From Gammaproteobacteria bacterium (lineage in GTDB: Bacteria; Pseudomonadota; Gammaproteobacteria; VBWC01), in the NCBI GenBank assembly GCA_006218035.1, contig VBWC01000008.1, forward strand, positions 44,323 to 108,322: a DNA stretch of 64,000 nt, written 5' to 3'. Both the position numbers and the translations under genes were made by a program. Every line of letters starts with the position of its first letter. The first letter of the stretch is position 1. Shown in pieces: positions 31,895 through 41,165 of the stretch. Under the pieces are notes generated by a model. That model searched no databases. It was not told where the DNA came from and saw only the letters and a list, made by a program, of their open reading frames with translations.

Positions 31895-33604
31895 ATGACG
31901 CCGCCGAAGATGTTCAGAATACTACTGGTGGAAGACAATCCGGGTGACGTCCGGCTGGTCCGTGAGATGCTCGCGGAAGTAAACCCGGGCAGTTTCGACA
32001 TTACGCACGTCAGCTGCCTGTCCGACGTATCGCGGACCATGGGCAACCAGGAGTTCGACGTGGCGCTGGTGGACCTGTCATTGCCGGACGCCAGCGGTCT
32101 GTGCACGGTCACGCACCTGCATACCGTCAACGCGAATCTGCCAGTTGTGGTGCTCAGCAGCCTGACCGACGAAGATACCGCGCTGCTCGCGCTGCAGAAC
32201 GGTGCGCAGGATTATCTCGTCAAGGGCCGTGGCGACGCGCATACCCTGGTACGCGCGTTGCGGTACGCCGTCGAACGCAAACAGTCCGAGGATAAACTGA
32301 CGTACCTCGCTCAGTACGACCACCTGACCGGCCTGCCGAACCGGGCCCTGTTCCGCGACCGGCTCAACCGCGCGATGACGCAGGTGACGCGTTACCAGGG
32401 CACGATAGGGCTGATGTTTCTGGATCTGGATCATTTCAAGGAGATCAACGATACGCTCGGCCACGATGTCGGCGACCTGTTGCTGAAGGCCATGGCGGCG
32501 CGATTGAAGAAATGCGTCCGGGAAGGCGATACGCTGGCACGGCTCGGGGGCGATGAGTTCACCGTCATTCTCGACAACCTCGGCGGTGCCGACGATGCCA
32601 CGGCGGTTGCCGAAAAGATCATCGCGGCGATGCAGCCGCCATTCGAACTCGGGGAACACGAGATCTTTGTCACTTCAAGCGTCGGCATTGCATTGTATCC
32701 GAACGGCGGGAAGACCGCCGAGGATCTGATCAAGCACGCCGACGCGGCGATGTATCACGCAAAAAGCCTCGGCCGCAACAACTACCAGTTCTACACCACG
32801 ACACTCGATTCACAGGGCTTGCAGCGTATGACACTCGAAAACCGGCTGCGCCATGCGCTGGAACGTGAGGAATTCCTGGTCTATTACCAGCCACTGATCG
32901 ATCCTCATTCGAAGCGGATTACCGGCGCCGAAGCGTTGCTGCGCTGGCAACCGGCCGGCGAAGAACCGATCCTGCCGGGCGAATTCATCTATCTGCTGGA
33001 ACAGACAGGATTGATAATCGCCGTCGGGGAGTGGGTTCTGCAGACCGCCTGCACGCGGAACCGGGCCTGGCAGAACGACGGTCTGGCGCCGATCCCCATC
33101 GCGGTCAACCTGTCGGCCCGGCAGTTCCGGCAGAAGGAGCTGGCGGCCACCGTGGAGCGGGCGCTCCTTGCCACCGGCCTTGAGTCGCGGTACCTGCAGC
33201 TGGAGCTTACCGAGGGTCTGCTGATGGAGAACACCGGGTTAACGGACAGGACACTGACCACACTCAAGGAAATGGGCGTGAGGTTATCGGTCGATGATTT
33301 CGGTACCGGCTATTCTTCGCTCAGTTACCTGAAACGGTTTCCGCTCGATACACTCAAGATCGACCAGTCGTTCGTCCACGACCTGGCAACCGGCCCCCAT
33401 GATCCGGCGCTGGTGAACGCCATCATCGCGCTGGGACACAGCCTGCGTCTGACGGTCGTCGCCGAAGGCGTGGAAACGGCCGAACAACTGGCCTTTCTGA
33501 GCAAACGCGGCTGCGATGAAGTGCAGGGCTACTATTTCAGCTATCCGTTACCAACCGCGGAATTCACCGCGCTGCTTGCCGGCAGACAACCGTCGGCGCC
33601 GTAG
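31895..33604 (+). CDS. Response regulator with GGDEF and EAL domains
   Basis: [34 protein letters not shown] (GGDEF intact); GAEALLRW (EALLRW form) and DDFGTGYSSLSYLKRFPLDTLKIDQSFV. Confidence 0.94.
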   Translation: MTPPKMFRILLVEDNPGDVRLVREMLAEVNPGSFDITHVSCLSDVSRTMGNQEFDVALVDLSLPDASGLCTVTHLHTVNANLPVVVLSSLTDEDTALLALQNGAQDYLVKGRGDAHTLVRALRYAVERKQSEDKLTYLAQYDHLTGLPNRALFRDRLNRAMTQVTRYQGTIGLMFLDLDHFKEINDTLGHDVGDLLLKAMAARLKKCVREGDTLARLGGDEFTVILDNLGGADDATAVAEKIIAAMQPPFELGEHEIFVTSSVGIALYPNGGKTAEDLIKHADAAMYHAKSLGRNNYQFYTTTLDSQGLQRMTLENRLRHALEREEFLVYYQPLIDPHSKRITGAEALLRWQPAGEEPILPGEFIYLLEQTGLIIAVGEWVLQTACTRNRAWQNDGLAPIPIAVNLSARQFRQKELAATVERALLATGLESRYLQLELTEGLLMENTGLTDRTLTTLKEMGVRLSVDDFGTGYSSLSYLKRFPLDTLKIDQSFVHDLATGPHDPALVNAIIALGHSLRLTVVAEGVETAEQLAFLSKRGCDEVQGYYFSYPLPTAEFTALLAGRQPSAP

Positions 33605-33615
33605 ACCGGCGCTCT

Positions 33616-34353
33616 TCAGGAACCCTCGCGCGGCGGCGGCGTTTTCGCCAGCCACATCTGGTACATCGACACCGTCCATTGCACCGCGAACGAAATCCCC
33701 ATCAGACCACCGCCGACGACTACCACATAGGCGAACGGCGTCGACACCTTGGTCAACCACCACGACGCAATGTCCAGGATGATCGCGACAAACGGCATGG
33801 CGATAATGACGTTCTTCAGCACGTGGGAGCGCATATGGGCGTGGCAGAACACCAGCCCCATGAAGCCGAAAATAAACGTGATGCCGAACAGATGAATATG
33901 TGAAACCCGCACCAGCGTACCGACACTGACACCGGTATCGAGCACCACCATCTTGCTCAGTTCGTCGTAACTGATGAGCGACGGTATATGCGGGTTGGCC
34001 CCGTTATGGCAGGCCTTGCAGCGTGTCTCGACGATCGGCTTGATGTCCGCCTGATAGGCGGATTCGGATGCCCTGTCCTTGCGCACCCAGTCAAAAATGC
34101 GCTGACGCTCGGCGCCGGGCAACATGCCGGCCATCGGGCCTTTCAACGCAATCTCCAGACGCGTATCCGCCTTGCTGCCGCTATAGGCAATGCGGATGTC
34201 CTCGACCGACAAGCCAGGCCGGCCGTCCCTGCCGGCCTGCACTTCGTAGATCTGGATCAAGGCAAAAACATAGCCTATGCCGAGCACGATCAGAATCATC
34301 GTGTAGAGGGTCTTCAGGCTGGTCGGCACCTGGTTGAACAGCGGGTAACTCAT
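33616..34353 (-). CDS. Membrane-bound protein with single c-heme motif, unknown function
   Basis: Several TM segments and one CKACH motif in ADIKPIVETRCKACHNGANPHIPSLISYDEL. Confidence 0.7.
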   Translation of the reverse strand: MSYPLFNQVPTSLKTLYTMILIVLGIGYVFALIQIYEVQAGRDGRPGLSVEDIRIAYSGSKADTRLEIALKGPMAGMLPGAERQRIFDWVRKDRASESAYQADIKPIVETRCKACHNGANPHIPSLISYDELSKMVVLDTGVSVGTLVRVSHIHLFGITFIFGFMGLVFCHAHMRSHVLKNVIIAMPFVAIILDIASWWLTKVSTPFAYVVVVGGGLMGISFAVQWTVSMYQMWLAKTPPPREGS

Positions 34354-34477
34354 CGCAGCGGACTTCTATCGGTTAATAAAGCAGGGAAGATCGGTAAAGG
34401 GCGCGCAGTCTACGTCAGCCAACTTCCCGGTTCAACCACAACAGACGGCGGTCGAACCGGAGACTGTGATAATTCCG

Positions 34478-34801
34478 TTATTTCGCTCGTTGTGCGGCAA
34501 AAAACGCGGCGAGATCGGCAATGTCGGCGTCACTGAGTTTCGCCGCCATCATGTTCATCATACCGCTGCTGCGCGCGCCGGAACGGAAGTCCTTCAGCTG
34601 CTGAGCCAGATATCCGGCATCCTTGCCAGCCAGTGGCGTTGTTCCGTTGCCATCGACACCGTGGCAGGATACGCAGGCACTGGATTTCTGCTGACCTGCC
34701 GTTGCATCGCCCGCAGCCAACGCACTGCGCGACATCGCTGTTGTTACCACCAATAACAATATTCCCAATTCTCTTCTCATTGCACAGGCCTTCCTTTTCA
34801 A
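34478..34801 (-). CDS. Class I cytochrome c (c553-like)
   Basis: Signal peptide, CVSCHGVDGNGTTPLAGKDAGYLAQQLKDFRSGAR...MMAAKLSDADIADLAAFFAAQ. Confidence 0.9.
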   Translation of the reverse strand: MKRKACAMRRELGILLLVVTTAMSRSALAAGDATAGQQKSSACVSCHGVDGNGTTPLAGKDAGYLAQQLKDFRSGARSSGMMNMMAAKLSDADIADLAAFFAAQRAK

Positions 34802-34826
34802 TCATGCGGAAACCGAGACTCCGCTA

Positions 34827-36215
34827 TTAGATCACCTTCGAAAATCGTTGCTCCGTCTTATCGCGCAGATATCGGTCGAACACCATGCAGATGTTCCGGA
34901 TAAGCAGCCGTCCAGCAGGCAACACGCGTATCGTCCGGCCATCAAGCACAATCAAGCCATCCTTCTGCATCGTGCCGAGCTCGGCCAGCTCGGGCGCGAA
35001 ATACTCCGCGAAATCGATCGCGTGCTTGTGCTCCATTAACCGCATATCCAACTCGAACTGGCAAATCAGCTGTGTGATGACATCGCGCCGCAGCTTATCG
35101 TCGGTGTCGAGTTGAATACCGCGCCAGACCGGCAGGCGGTCGGCGTCGATCGCCGCATAGTACTCATCCAGCGTTTTCAGGTTCTGGCTGTAACTATCAC
35201 CGACCATGCCGATGGACGTCACACCCATCGCAACCAGATCGCAACCCGAATGCGTCGAGTAGCCCTGAAAATTGCGGTACAGCGTACCGCTGCGTTGCGC
35301 AACCGCCAGCTCGTCATCCGGTTTGGCGAAATGGTCCATACCAATATAGACGTAACCCGCCTGCGTCAGGCGATCGATGACGACCTGCAATATCGCCAGT
35401 TTTTCCGCGGGGCTCGGCAGATCGGCGGCGATGATGCGGCGTTGCGGCTTGAACAGTTCCGGCATGTGCGCATAGTTGAACACCGACAGCCTGTCGGGCC
35501 CCGCGGCGATCACCTTGTCGAGCGTGCGCGTGAAACTCGCTACACTCTGAAACGGCAGGCCATAGATAAGATCGACGCTCACCGACCGGAAACCGCCGGC
35601 CCGCGCACTGTTCATGACGGCCCAGGTCTCTGCCTCGGTCTGGATCCGGTTGACGGCCTGTTGCACCGCCGGATCGAAATCCTGCACGCCCATGCTGAGC
35701 CGGTTGAAGCCCAGCCCACGCAGTAAATCAATCGTCTCCACGGAAACCTCGCGCGGATCGATCTCGATCGAATACTCGCCGCTGTCATCGTCGCGCAACG
35801 TGAAATGCCGCGCCGTTTTCTGCATCAGCGCGCGCATCTCGTCATGGCTGATGAATGTCGGCGTGCCGCCACCCCAGTGCAACTGATCCACCGGGCGTGA
35901 GCGGTCGAACAATGCCCCCTGCATCTCGATCTCGCGGGACAGATGCTCGAGATACGGCGCGGCTCGGGTCCGGTTCTTCGTCACCACCTTGTTGCAGGCG
36001 CAATAGAAACAGACCGTGTCGCAGAACGGCAGATGGAAATACAGCGACAACGGCCGTGCCGGCGTTTCGCTATTGGTGGCCATGGCACAGGCGCGATAGT
36101 CCGCATCCGTGAATCGCTGGCGAAACTCGACGGCGGTCGGATACGAGGTATAGCGCGGCCCGGCCGTGTCGTAGCGGCGTATCAGATCGGGATCGAATTG
36201 TATGGACTGGTCCAC
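34827..36215 (-). CDS. hemN: Oxygen-independent coproporphyrinogen III oxidase
   Basis: YHLPFCDTVCFYCACNKVVTKN radical-SAM motif; WGGGTPTFISHDEM; YSIEIDPREVS. Confidence 0.95.
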   Translation of the reverse strand: MDQSIQFDPDLIRRYDTAGPRYTSYPTAVEFRQRFTDADYRACAMATNSETPARPLSLYFHLPFCDTVCFYCACNKVVTKNRTRAAPYLEHLSREIEMQGALFDRSRPVDQLHWGGGTPTFISHDEMRALMQKTARHFTLRDDDSGEYSIEIDPREVSVETIDLLRGLGFNRLSMGVQDFDPAVQQAVNRIQTEAETWAVMNSARAGGFRSVSVDLIYGLPFQSVASFTRTLDKVIAAGPDRLSVFNYAHMPELFKPQRRIIAADLPSPAEKLAILQVVIDRLTQAGYVYIGMDHFAKPDDELAVAQRSGTLYRNFQGYSTHSGCDLVAMGVTSIGMVGDSYSQNLKTLDEYYAAIDADRLPVWRGIQLDTDDKLRRDVITQLICQFELDMRLMEHKHAIDFAEYFAPELAELGTMQKDGLIVLDGRTIRVLPAGRLLIRNICMVFDRYLRDKTEQRFSKVI

Positions 36216-36461
36216 AACTGCTCCAATAATGACGTACTGCGGTTACTCGGAACGGATTTACTGAGAATTACCTGTACGGCGGTGACGCCAAAAACCGTCA
36301 TTCCCGCGAAAGCGCGACTGCATGGATGCAGGAGGGCGGCGTCGGGAACAGTCGCCGAGGAATCCAGTTACTCTAACGATCGCTGGATTCCAGGTCTCCG
36401 CTACGCGCAGCCTGCCCCTGCGAAGGCAGGGGCCCGGAATGACGGTCACCATGTTTGTCAG

Positions 36462-37439
36462 TTAATCCGGTAATTCCCGATAATCACGCCTGTTGAGTGT
36501 GTTTCCGCGAATGTCCTTACTATACGCGCGCAGCTGTGCGGCGGTCAGCAAAAACACACCACCACCGCCGCGCTCGAACTCCAGCCAGACAAACGGCAAA
36601 GCCGGCAATCGCATCTCCAACGCGGTCTCGCTATTCCCGACTTCGACGATCAGAATTCCGTCCGGCGCAAGATAGTCCGCCGCCTGATCGAGCATGCGCA
36701 ACACGATGTCCAGCCCGTGTTCGCCCGCCGCCAGGCCCAGTGACGGCTCGTGACGAAACTCATCGGTCAGCGCGGCCATCTCGGCGGCATCGACATACGG
36801 TGGATTGCTGACGATCAGGTCGTAACGTTGCGCCTCAATACCATCGAACACATCGGCTTCAATCAGGCGCACGCGCTCGTCCAGGCCGTAACGCTCGACG
36901 TTGATGCGCGCGACAGCGAGTGCGTCGGGCGAAATATCCGCGGCATCGACCAGCGCGTCCGGAAACACGTGCGCGCAGGCGATCGCGATACAACCGCTGC
37001 CGGTGCAGAGATCCAGTATCCGGCTGATCTGCCGACGCGCCAGCCACGGCTCGAAGCCCTGCTCGATCAGCTCGGCGAGCGGCGAGCGCGGCACCAGTAC
37101 GCGTTCGTCGACATAGAACGGCAGACCGGCGAACCAGGCCTCGCGCGTCAGATAGGCAGCCGGAATGCGTTCGGTAATGCGCCGGATCAGCAGTGCGATG
37201 ACCCTGTCCTTGTCACTCGCGTTGAGACGCGCGTCAAACAGCTCGACCGGCAGCGGCTGCGGCAGATGCAATGCGTGCAGGACCAGGCCGGTCGCTTCAT
37301 CAATCGCATTGTCGGTGCCATGACCGAACATCAGCCCGGCCTCATTGAAGCGGCTGGCGCCCCAGCGGATAAAATCCCGCACCGTGTCGAGCGACTCACG
37401 GGCTTCGGTGGCTTGTTTGTTTAACTTATCGGTGGACAT
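36462..37439 (-). CDS. prmB: 50S ribosomal protein L3 N5-glutamine methyltransferase
   Basis: [36 protein letters not shown] (NPPY motif). Confidence 0.93.
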   Translation of the reverse strand: MSTDKLNKQATEARESLDTVRDFIRWGASRFNEAGLMFGHGTDNAIDEATGLVLHALHLPQPLPVELFDARLNASDKDRVIALLIRRITERIPAAYLTREAWFAGLPFYVDERVLVPRSPLAELIEQGFEPWLARRQISRILDLCTGSGCIAIACAHVFPDALVDAADISPDALAVARINVERYGLDERVRLIEADVFDGIEAQRYDLIVSNPPYVDAAEMAALTDEFRHEPSLGLAAGEHGLDIVLRMLDQAADYLAPDGILIVEVGNSETALEMRLPALPFVWLEFERGGGGVFLLTAAQLRAYSKDIRGNTLNRRDYRELPD

Positions 37440-37529
37440 AGGCGGGTCATTCTAAACCATTCCGGGTCCGGTGATAAAACCGCGCGGTTTCGTATAAACT
37501 AGGTCGCGATTTCACTCTTCCCGTGGTGC

Positions 37530-39023
37530 GTGGTGAGCAGCGAAATTTCTGCAAGACTCGAAAATACGGCAGACCGGGCGACGCTTGTCGCCCTGTGTCG
37601 CACCCTGCTGCCCGCTACCGCGATACTCCATGAAGACGACGAGCTGCGGCCCTACGAGTGCGACGGCCTATCGGCCTATCGCGAAAAGCCGCTGATCGTC
37701 TGCCTGCCGGAGAATCTCGATCAACTGTGCTCGCTGGTCAAGCTGTGCTACGACCGCCAGGTACCGGTGGTCGCGCGCGGCGCCGGCACCGGTCTGTCCG
37801 GCGGCGCGTTGCCACTGCGCGACGGCATGTTGATCAGCCTGGCACGCTTCAACAACATAGTCGATATCGATGTAGCCAATCGCGTCGCACGGGTTGAACC
37901 GGGCGTACGTAATCTGGCGATCTCCGAGGCCGTTGCGCCACATGGACTTTACTACGCGCCGGACCCGTCATCACAGATCGCCTGTTCGATCGGCGGCAAC
38001 GTCGCCGAGAACGCCGGCGGCGTGCATTGCCTGAAGTACGGGTTAACGGTGCACAACGTGCTCGGGCTGAAACTGCTGACGATGGAAGGCGAACTGCTGA
38101 CGATCGGCGGCGCGCGGCTCGACAACCCCGGCTATGACCTGCTCGCGCTGCTGAATGGCTCCGAAGGACTGCTCGGTATCATTGTCGAGGTCACCGTCAA
38201 ACTGCTGCCGATACCGGAGCGCGCCCAGGTGGTGCTGGCCGCCTTCGACGATGTCGAAAAGGCCGGCGCCGCGGTCAGCCGGATCATTGCGGCGGGTATT
38301 GTCCCCGCCGGGCTGGAGATGATGGACCGGCTCGCGATCCGTGCCGCTGAAGACCATGTGCATGCCGGTTATCCGACCGATGCGGCGGCGATACTGCTGT
38401 GCGAACTCGATGGTGATAACGCCGAGGTGTCCGAATATATCCTGCGTGTTCACGCCTTGCTGGAGGAGTGCGGCGCGGTCGAAATCCGCACGGCGGTCGA
38501 TGAGGCCGAGCGCAAACGCTTGTGGGCGGGCCGCAAGGCGGCGTTCGCCGCGATCGGCCGGCTGGCGCCGGATTATTACTGCATGGACGGCACGATCCCG
38601 CGGCACCGCCTGCCGGAGGTGCTGAAACAGATATCGCAGTGGTCAGAGGAGTACGGCCTGCCAGTCGCGAATGTATTTCATGCCGGCGATGGCAATCTCC
38701 ATCCGCTGATTCTTTACGACGCCAACCGGCCCGGCGAACTGGCGCGCACCGAGGAATTCGGCGGCCGTGTCCTGGAACTCTGCATCGCGGCGGGCGGCAC
38801 CATCACCGGCGAGCACGGCGTCGGCATGGAGAAGATCAATCAGATGTGCCTGCAGTTCACCACCGCCGAGCTGGAACAGTTTCATGCGATCAAATACGCG
38901 TTCGATCCGCACGGCCTGCTGAATCCCGGCAAGGCGGTACCGACGCTCGCGCGCTGCGCGGAGTTCGGTGCGATGCACGTACACCGCGGTCAACTGCCGT
39001 TCCCCGATATCGAGCGCTTCTGA
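37530..39023 (+). CDS. glcD: Glycolate oxidase subunit GlcD (FAD-linked)
   Basis: PVVARGAGTGLSGGALPLRDGMLISLARFNNIVDID; FHAGDGNLHPLILYD; GGTITGEHGVGMEKI. Confidence 0.95.
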   Translation: MVSSEISARLENTADRATLVALCRTLLPATAILHEDDELRPYECDGLSAYREKPLIVCLPENLDQLCSLVKLCYDRQVPVVARGAGTGLSGGALPLRDGMLISLARFNNIVDIDVANRVARVEPGVRNLAISEAVAPHGLYYAPDPSSQIACSIGGNVAENAGGVHCLKYGLTVHNVLGLKLLTMEGELLTIGGARLDNPGYDLLALLNGSEGLLGIIVEVTVKLLPIPERAQVVLAAFDDVEKAGAAVSRIIAAGIVPAGLEMMDRLAIRAAEDHVHAGYPTDAAAILLCELDGDNAEVSEYILRVHALLEECGAVEIRTAVDEAERKRLWAGRKAAFAAIGRLAPDYYCMDGTIPRHRLPEVLKQISQWSEEYGLPVANVFHAGDGNLHPLILYDANRPGELARTEEFGGRVLELCIAAGGTITGEHGVGMEKINQMCLQFTTAELEQFHAIKYAFDPHGLLNPGKAVPTLARCAEFGAMHVHRGQLPFPDIERF

Positions 39024-39025
39024 TC

Positions 39026-39111
39026 CGGAGAGGCTCTGATTAATTTCTTGCCCGTCATTCCCGCGCATGCCCGGGTGAAAACAGGGGAATGACGACACAT
39101 CGAAAGCTTCC
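39026..39111. mobile_element. Short MITE-like inverted-repeat element, related to 8429-8562
   Basis: aggctctgattaa at left, gaaagcttcct at right, inner gtcattcccgcg / ggggaatgac arms. Confidence 0.45.
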
Positions 39112-41165
39112 TAACGCAACAGCGTAAAAATTCCGTCGGCTGCCTTGCGGGAATCGATCAGCTGGACGAGATCATCGCGTCGCAGGCGTTGCGCTACACG
39201 GCGCGCGTACTCGCCCTTGGCATTCTTGATATCCGGTTTTGCCCCGGCGGCCAGCAACTTTTCTGTAACCGCGGCATGACCACCGCTGACCGCAAGCAAC
39301 AGCGCTGTATCGCCATGGCGGTTTTGTTGATCGACTCCGGCACTGGCGACGATCAACTCCTGCGCTATTTCCGCGCTGCCGCCGCTGGCGGCCATCATCA
39401 GCGGCGTGTTGCCATCGCGGCTCGGGGCGTTGGCCGATGCGCCGGCGCGCAACAATGCGTCGACCATGTCGCCCGACCCGGACTGCACCGCGCGCAGCAG
39501 AGGCGTACGCCCTTCGTTGTCGGCGACATCCGGCAGCGCCCCGGCATTCAATAGCGCCGCAACGATATCCGCGCGGCCATGATCAACGGCGAACCATAAC
39601 GCGCTACGGCCATGCTGATCGACGGCATTCACGGCGGCACCGCGCGCGACCAGCCGGGCGACCATGTCAGTCGTCGCATACCGGGCGCCCAGCATCAGCA
39701 TGGTCGAGCCCTCGCGGTCGGCCGTATTGACATCTGCTCCGGCTTGCACCAACGCAATCGCCGCCGCGTCATGTCCGTTCGTCATGGCCAGTGCCAACGC
39801 CGTCGCACCGTCGGCCACCGCACCGGTGGCAGCACCGCCACTGATGAGTCGCTCGACGGCTTTTGCATGCCCGTGCTCCGCGGCCAGCATCAGCGCGGTC
39901 TTGCCATCCGCCAGCGCAGCGTCCGCCAGCGCAGCGTCCGCCTGCGCACCGGCCCGCAACAGCATATCGACGATGACGTCATGACCACGCATCGCCGTGC
40001 GAGCCAGTGCCGTGTAGCCCTCGTTATCGCGAACATCCACCGCGACATTTCTTTCTTTCAGAAGGCCAGCCACGATTTCCTGCTGTCCCAGCCATGCCGC
40101 AACCATCAACGGCGTCCAGCCAGCGTACGGGTTACGCGCGTCATCCGGCTCGGGACCCGCGTTTCCGGTCATCGCGGCCCGTGGTCGCTGCGCCGCCTCC
40201 GGCCGCTGCGCACCGGCTGCCAGCAGCAATCGCGTTACCGTTTCGTGATTCCGGATGCTCGCAATTTCCAGCGCCGTCCAGCCCGTGTTGTTCGTGGCAT
40301 CAATGGTCGCTTTACGGTCAAGCAGTATTTGGGTCAGCGCGGCGTCGCCGCGTGCGGCCACGAGCAGCAGCGGCGTATTGCCATTCTCGTCACGTTCGTT
40401 GACGTCGGTCCCGGCAGCGAGTAACGCCTGGACGATCTCGACATGTGCGTCCTTGACCGCCAGCAACAGCGCCGTATCGCCGATGCCATCGCGCAGACCG
40501 GTTCGCGCGCTGTGTTCCAGAAGCAACCGCGCAATCGGCAGGTAACCGGCCGCCACCGCCTCCATCAGTGCCGTCCGGCCATACTTGTCCTGCGCGTCGA
40601 CATTGACACTGCCACGAAGCAACTCGCTGACGCCTGCGGCATCGTTGTCACGCACGGCCCAGCGCAGCTTTTCTTCTGCCGGCGCGTCACCGGCCACCGC
40701 CCAACGGCTCGGTGGCGCCTGCGCAGTTCCAGCTGCTTCGTCCGAGGCTGTTTTCGCGAGCGCCAGCGCATGCCCCTGTATCGCAGCCAGGCGATACCAG
40801 CGCAACGCCTGCACGGCGTCGACTGGCGTCCCCCAGCCATTCTCATACATCGTCCCCAGGTTGTACTGCGCCTTGGCATGTCCTTGCGCTGCCGCCTTCG
40901 TCAGCAGTGCGAAAGCGGCATCATGATTCTTGGCAACGCCCTGCCCGGCACGATAAAGCGCGGCCAGCTGATATTGCGCCTCGGCATCGCCCCGCTCCGC
41001 CAGCGGCTGCAACAACCGCGCGACGTTGTCATAGTCGCGAACGCGCGCGGATGCGCGAACCTCATTCATCACATCGTCAATCGAATCGGCACGGATTTCG
41101 GACGAGGCCATAGTTATGGCAAGCACCACGATCGCCAACGCACTGCAACTCTTACGCGGTGCCAT
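39111..41165 (-). CDS. Exported Sel1-repeat plus multi-ankyrin-repeat protein
   Basis: Signal peptide MAPRKSCSALAIVVLAITMASSEIRA; Sel1 (AAAQGHAKAQYNLGTMYENGWGTPVDAVQALRWYRLAA); more than ten ankyrin units. Confidence 0.88.
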   Translation of the reverse strand: MAPRKSCSALAIVVLAITMASSEIRADSIDDVMNEVRASARVRDYDNVARLLQPLAERGDAEAQYQLAALYRAGQGVAKNHDAAFALLTKAAAQGHAKAQYNLGTMYENGWGTPVDAVQALRWYRLAAIQGHALALAKTASDEAAGTAQAPPSRWAVAGDAPAEEKLRWAVRDNDAAGVSELLRGSVNVDAQDKYGRTALMEAVAAGYLPIARLLLEHSARTGLRDGIGDTALLLAVKDAHVEIVQALLAAGTDVNERDENGNTPLLLVAARGDAALTQILLDRKATIDATNNTGWTALEIASIRNHETVTRLLLAAGAQRPEAAQRPRAAMTGNAGPEPDDARNPYAGWTPLMVAAWLGQQEIVAGLLKERNVAVDVRDNEGYTALARTAMRGHDVIVDMLLRAGAQADAALADAALADGKTALMLAAEHGHAKAVERLISGGAATGAVADGATALALAMTNGHDAAAIALVQAGADVNTADREGSTMLMLGARYATTDMVARLVARGAAVNAVDQHGRSALWFAVDHGRADIVAALLNAGALPDVADNEGRTPLLRAVQSGSGDMVDALLRAGASANAPSRDGNTPLMMAASGGSAEIAQELIVASAGVDQQNRHGDTALLLAVSGGHAAVTEKLLAAGAKPDIKNAKGEYARRVAQRLRRDDLVQLIDSRKAADGIFTLLR

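Noticed and set aside
39111-41165. Toxin or effector interpretation of the ankyrin protein
   Set aside because: Signal peptide and Sel1+Ank architecture alone do not indicate an effector; no toxin domain or immunity gene visible
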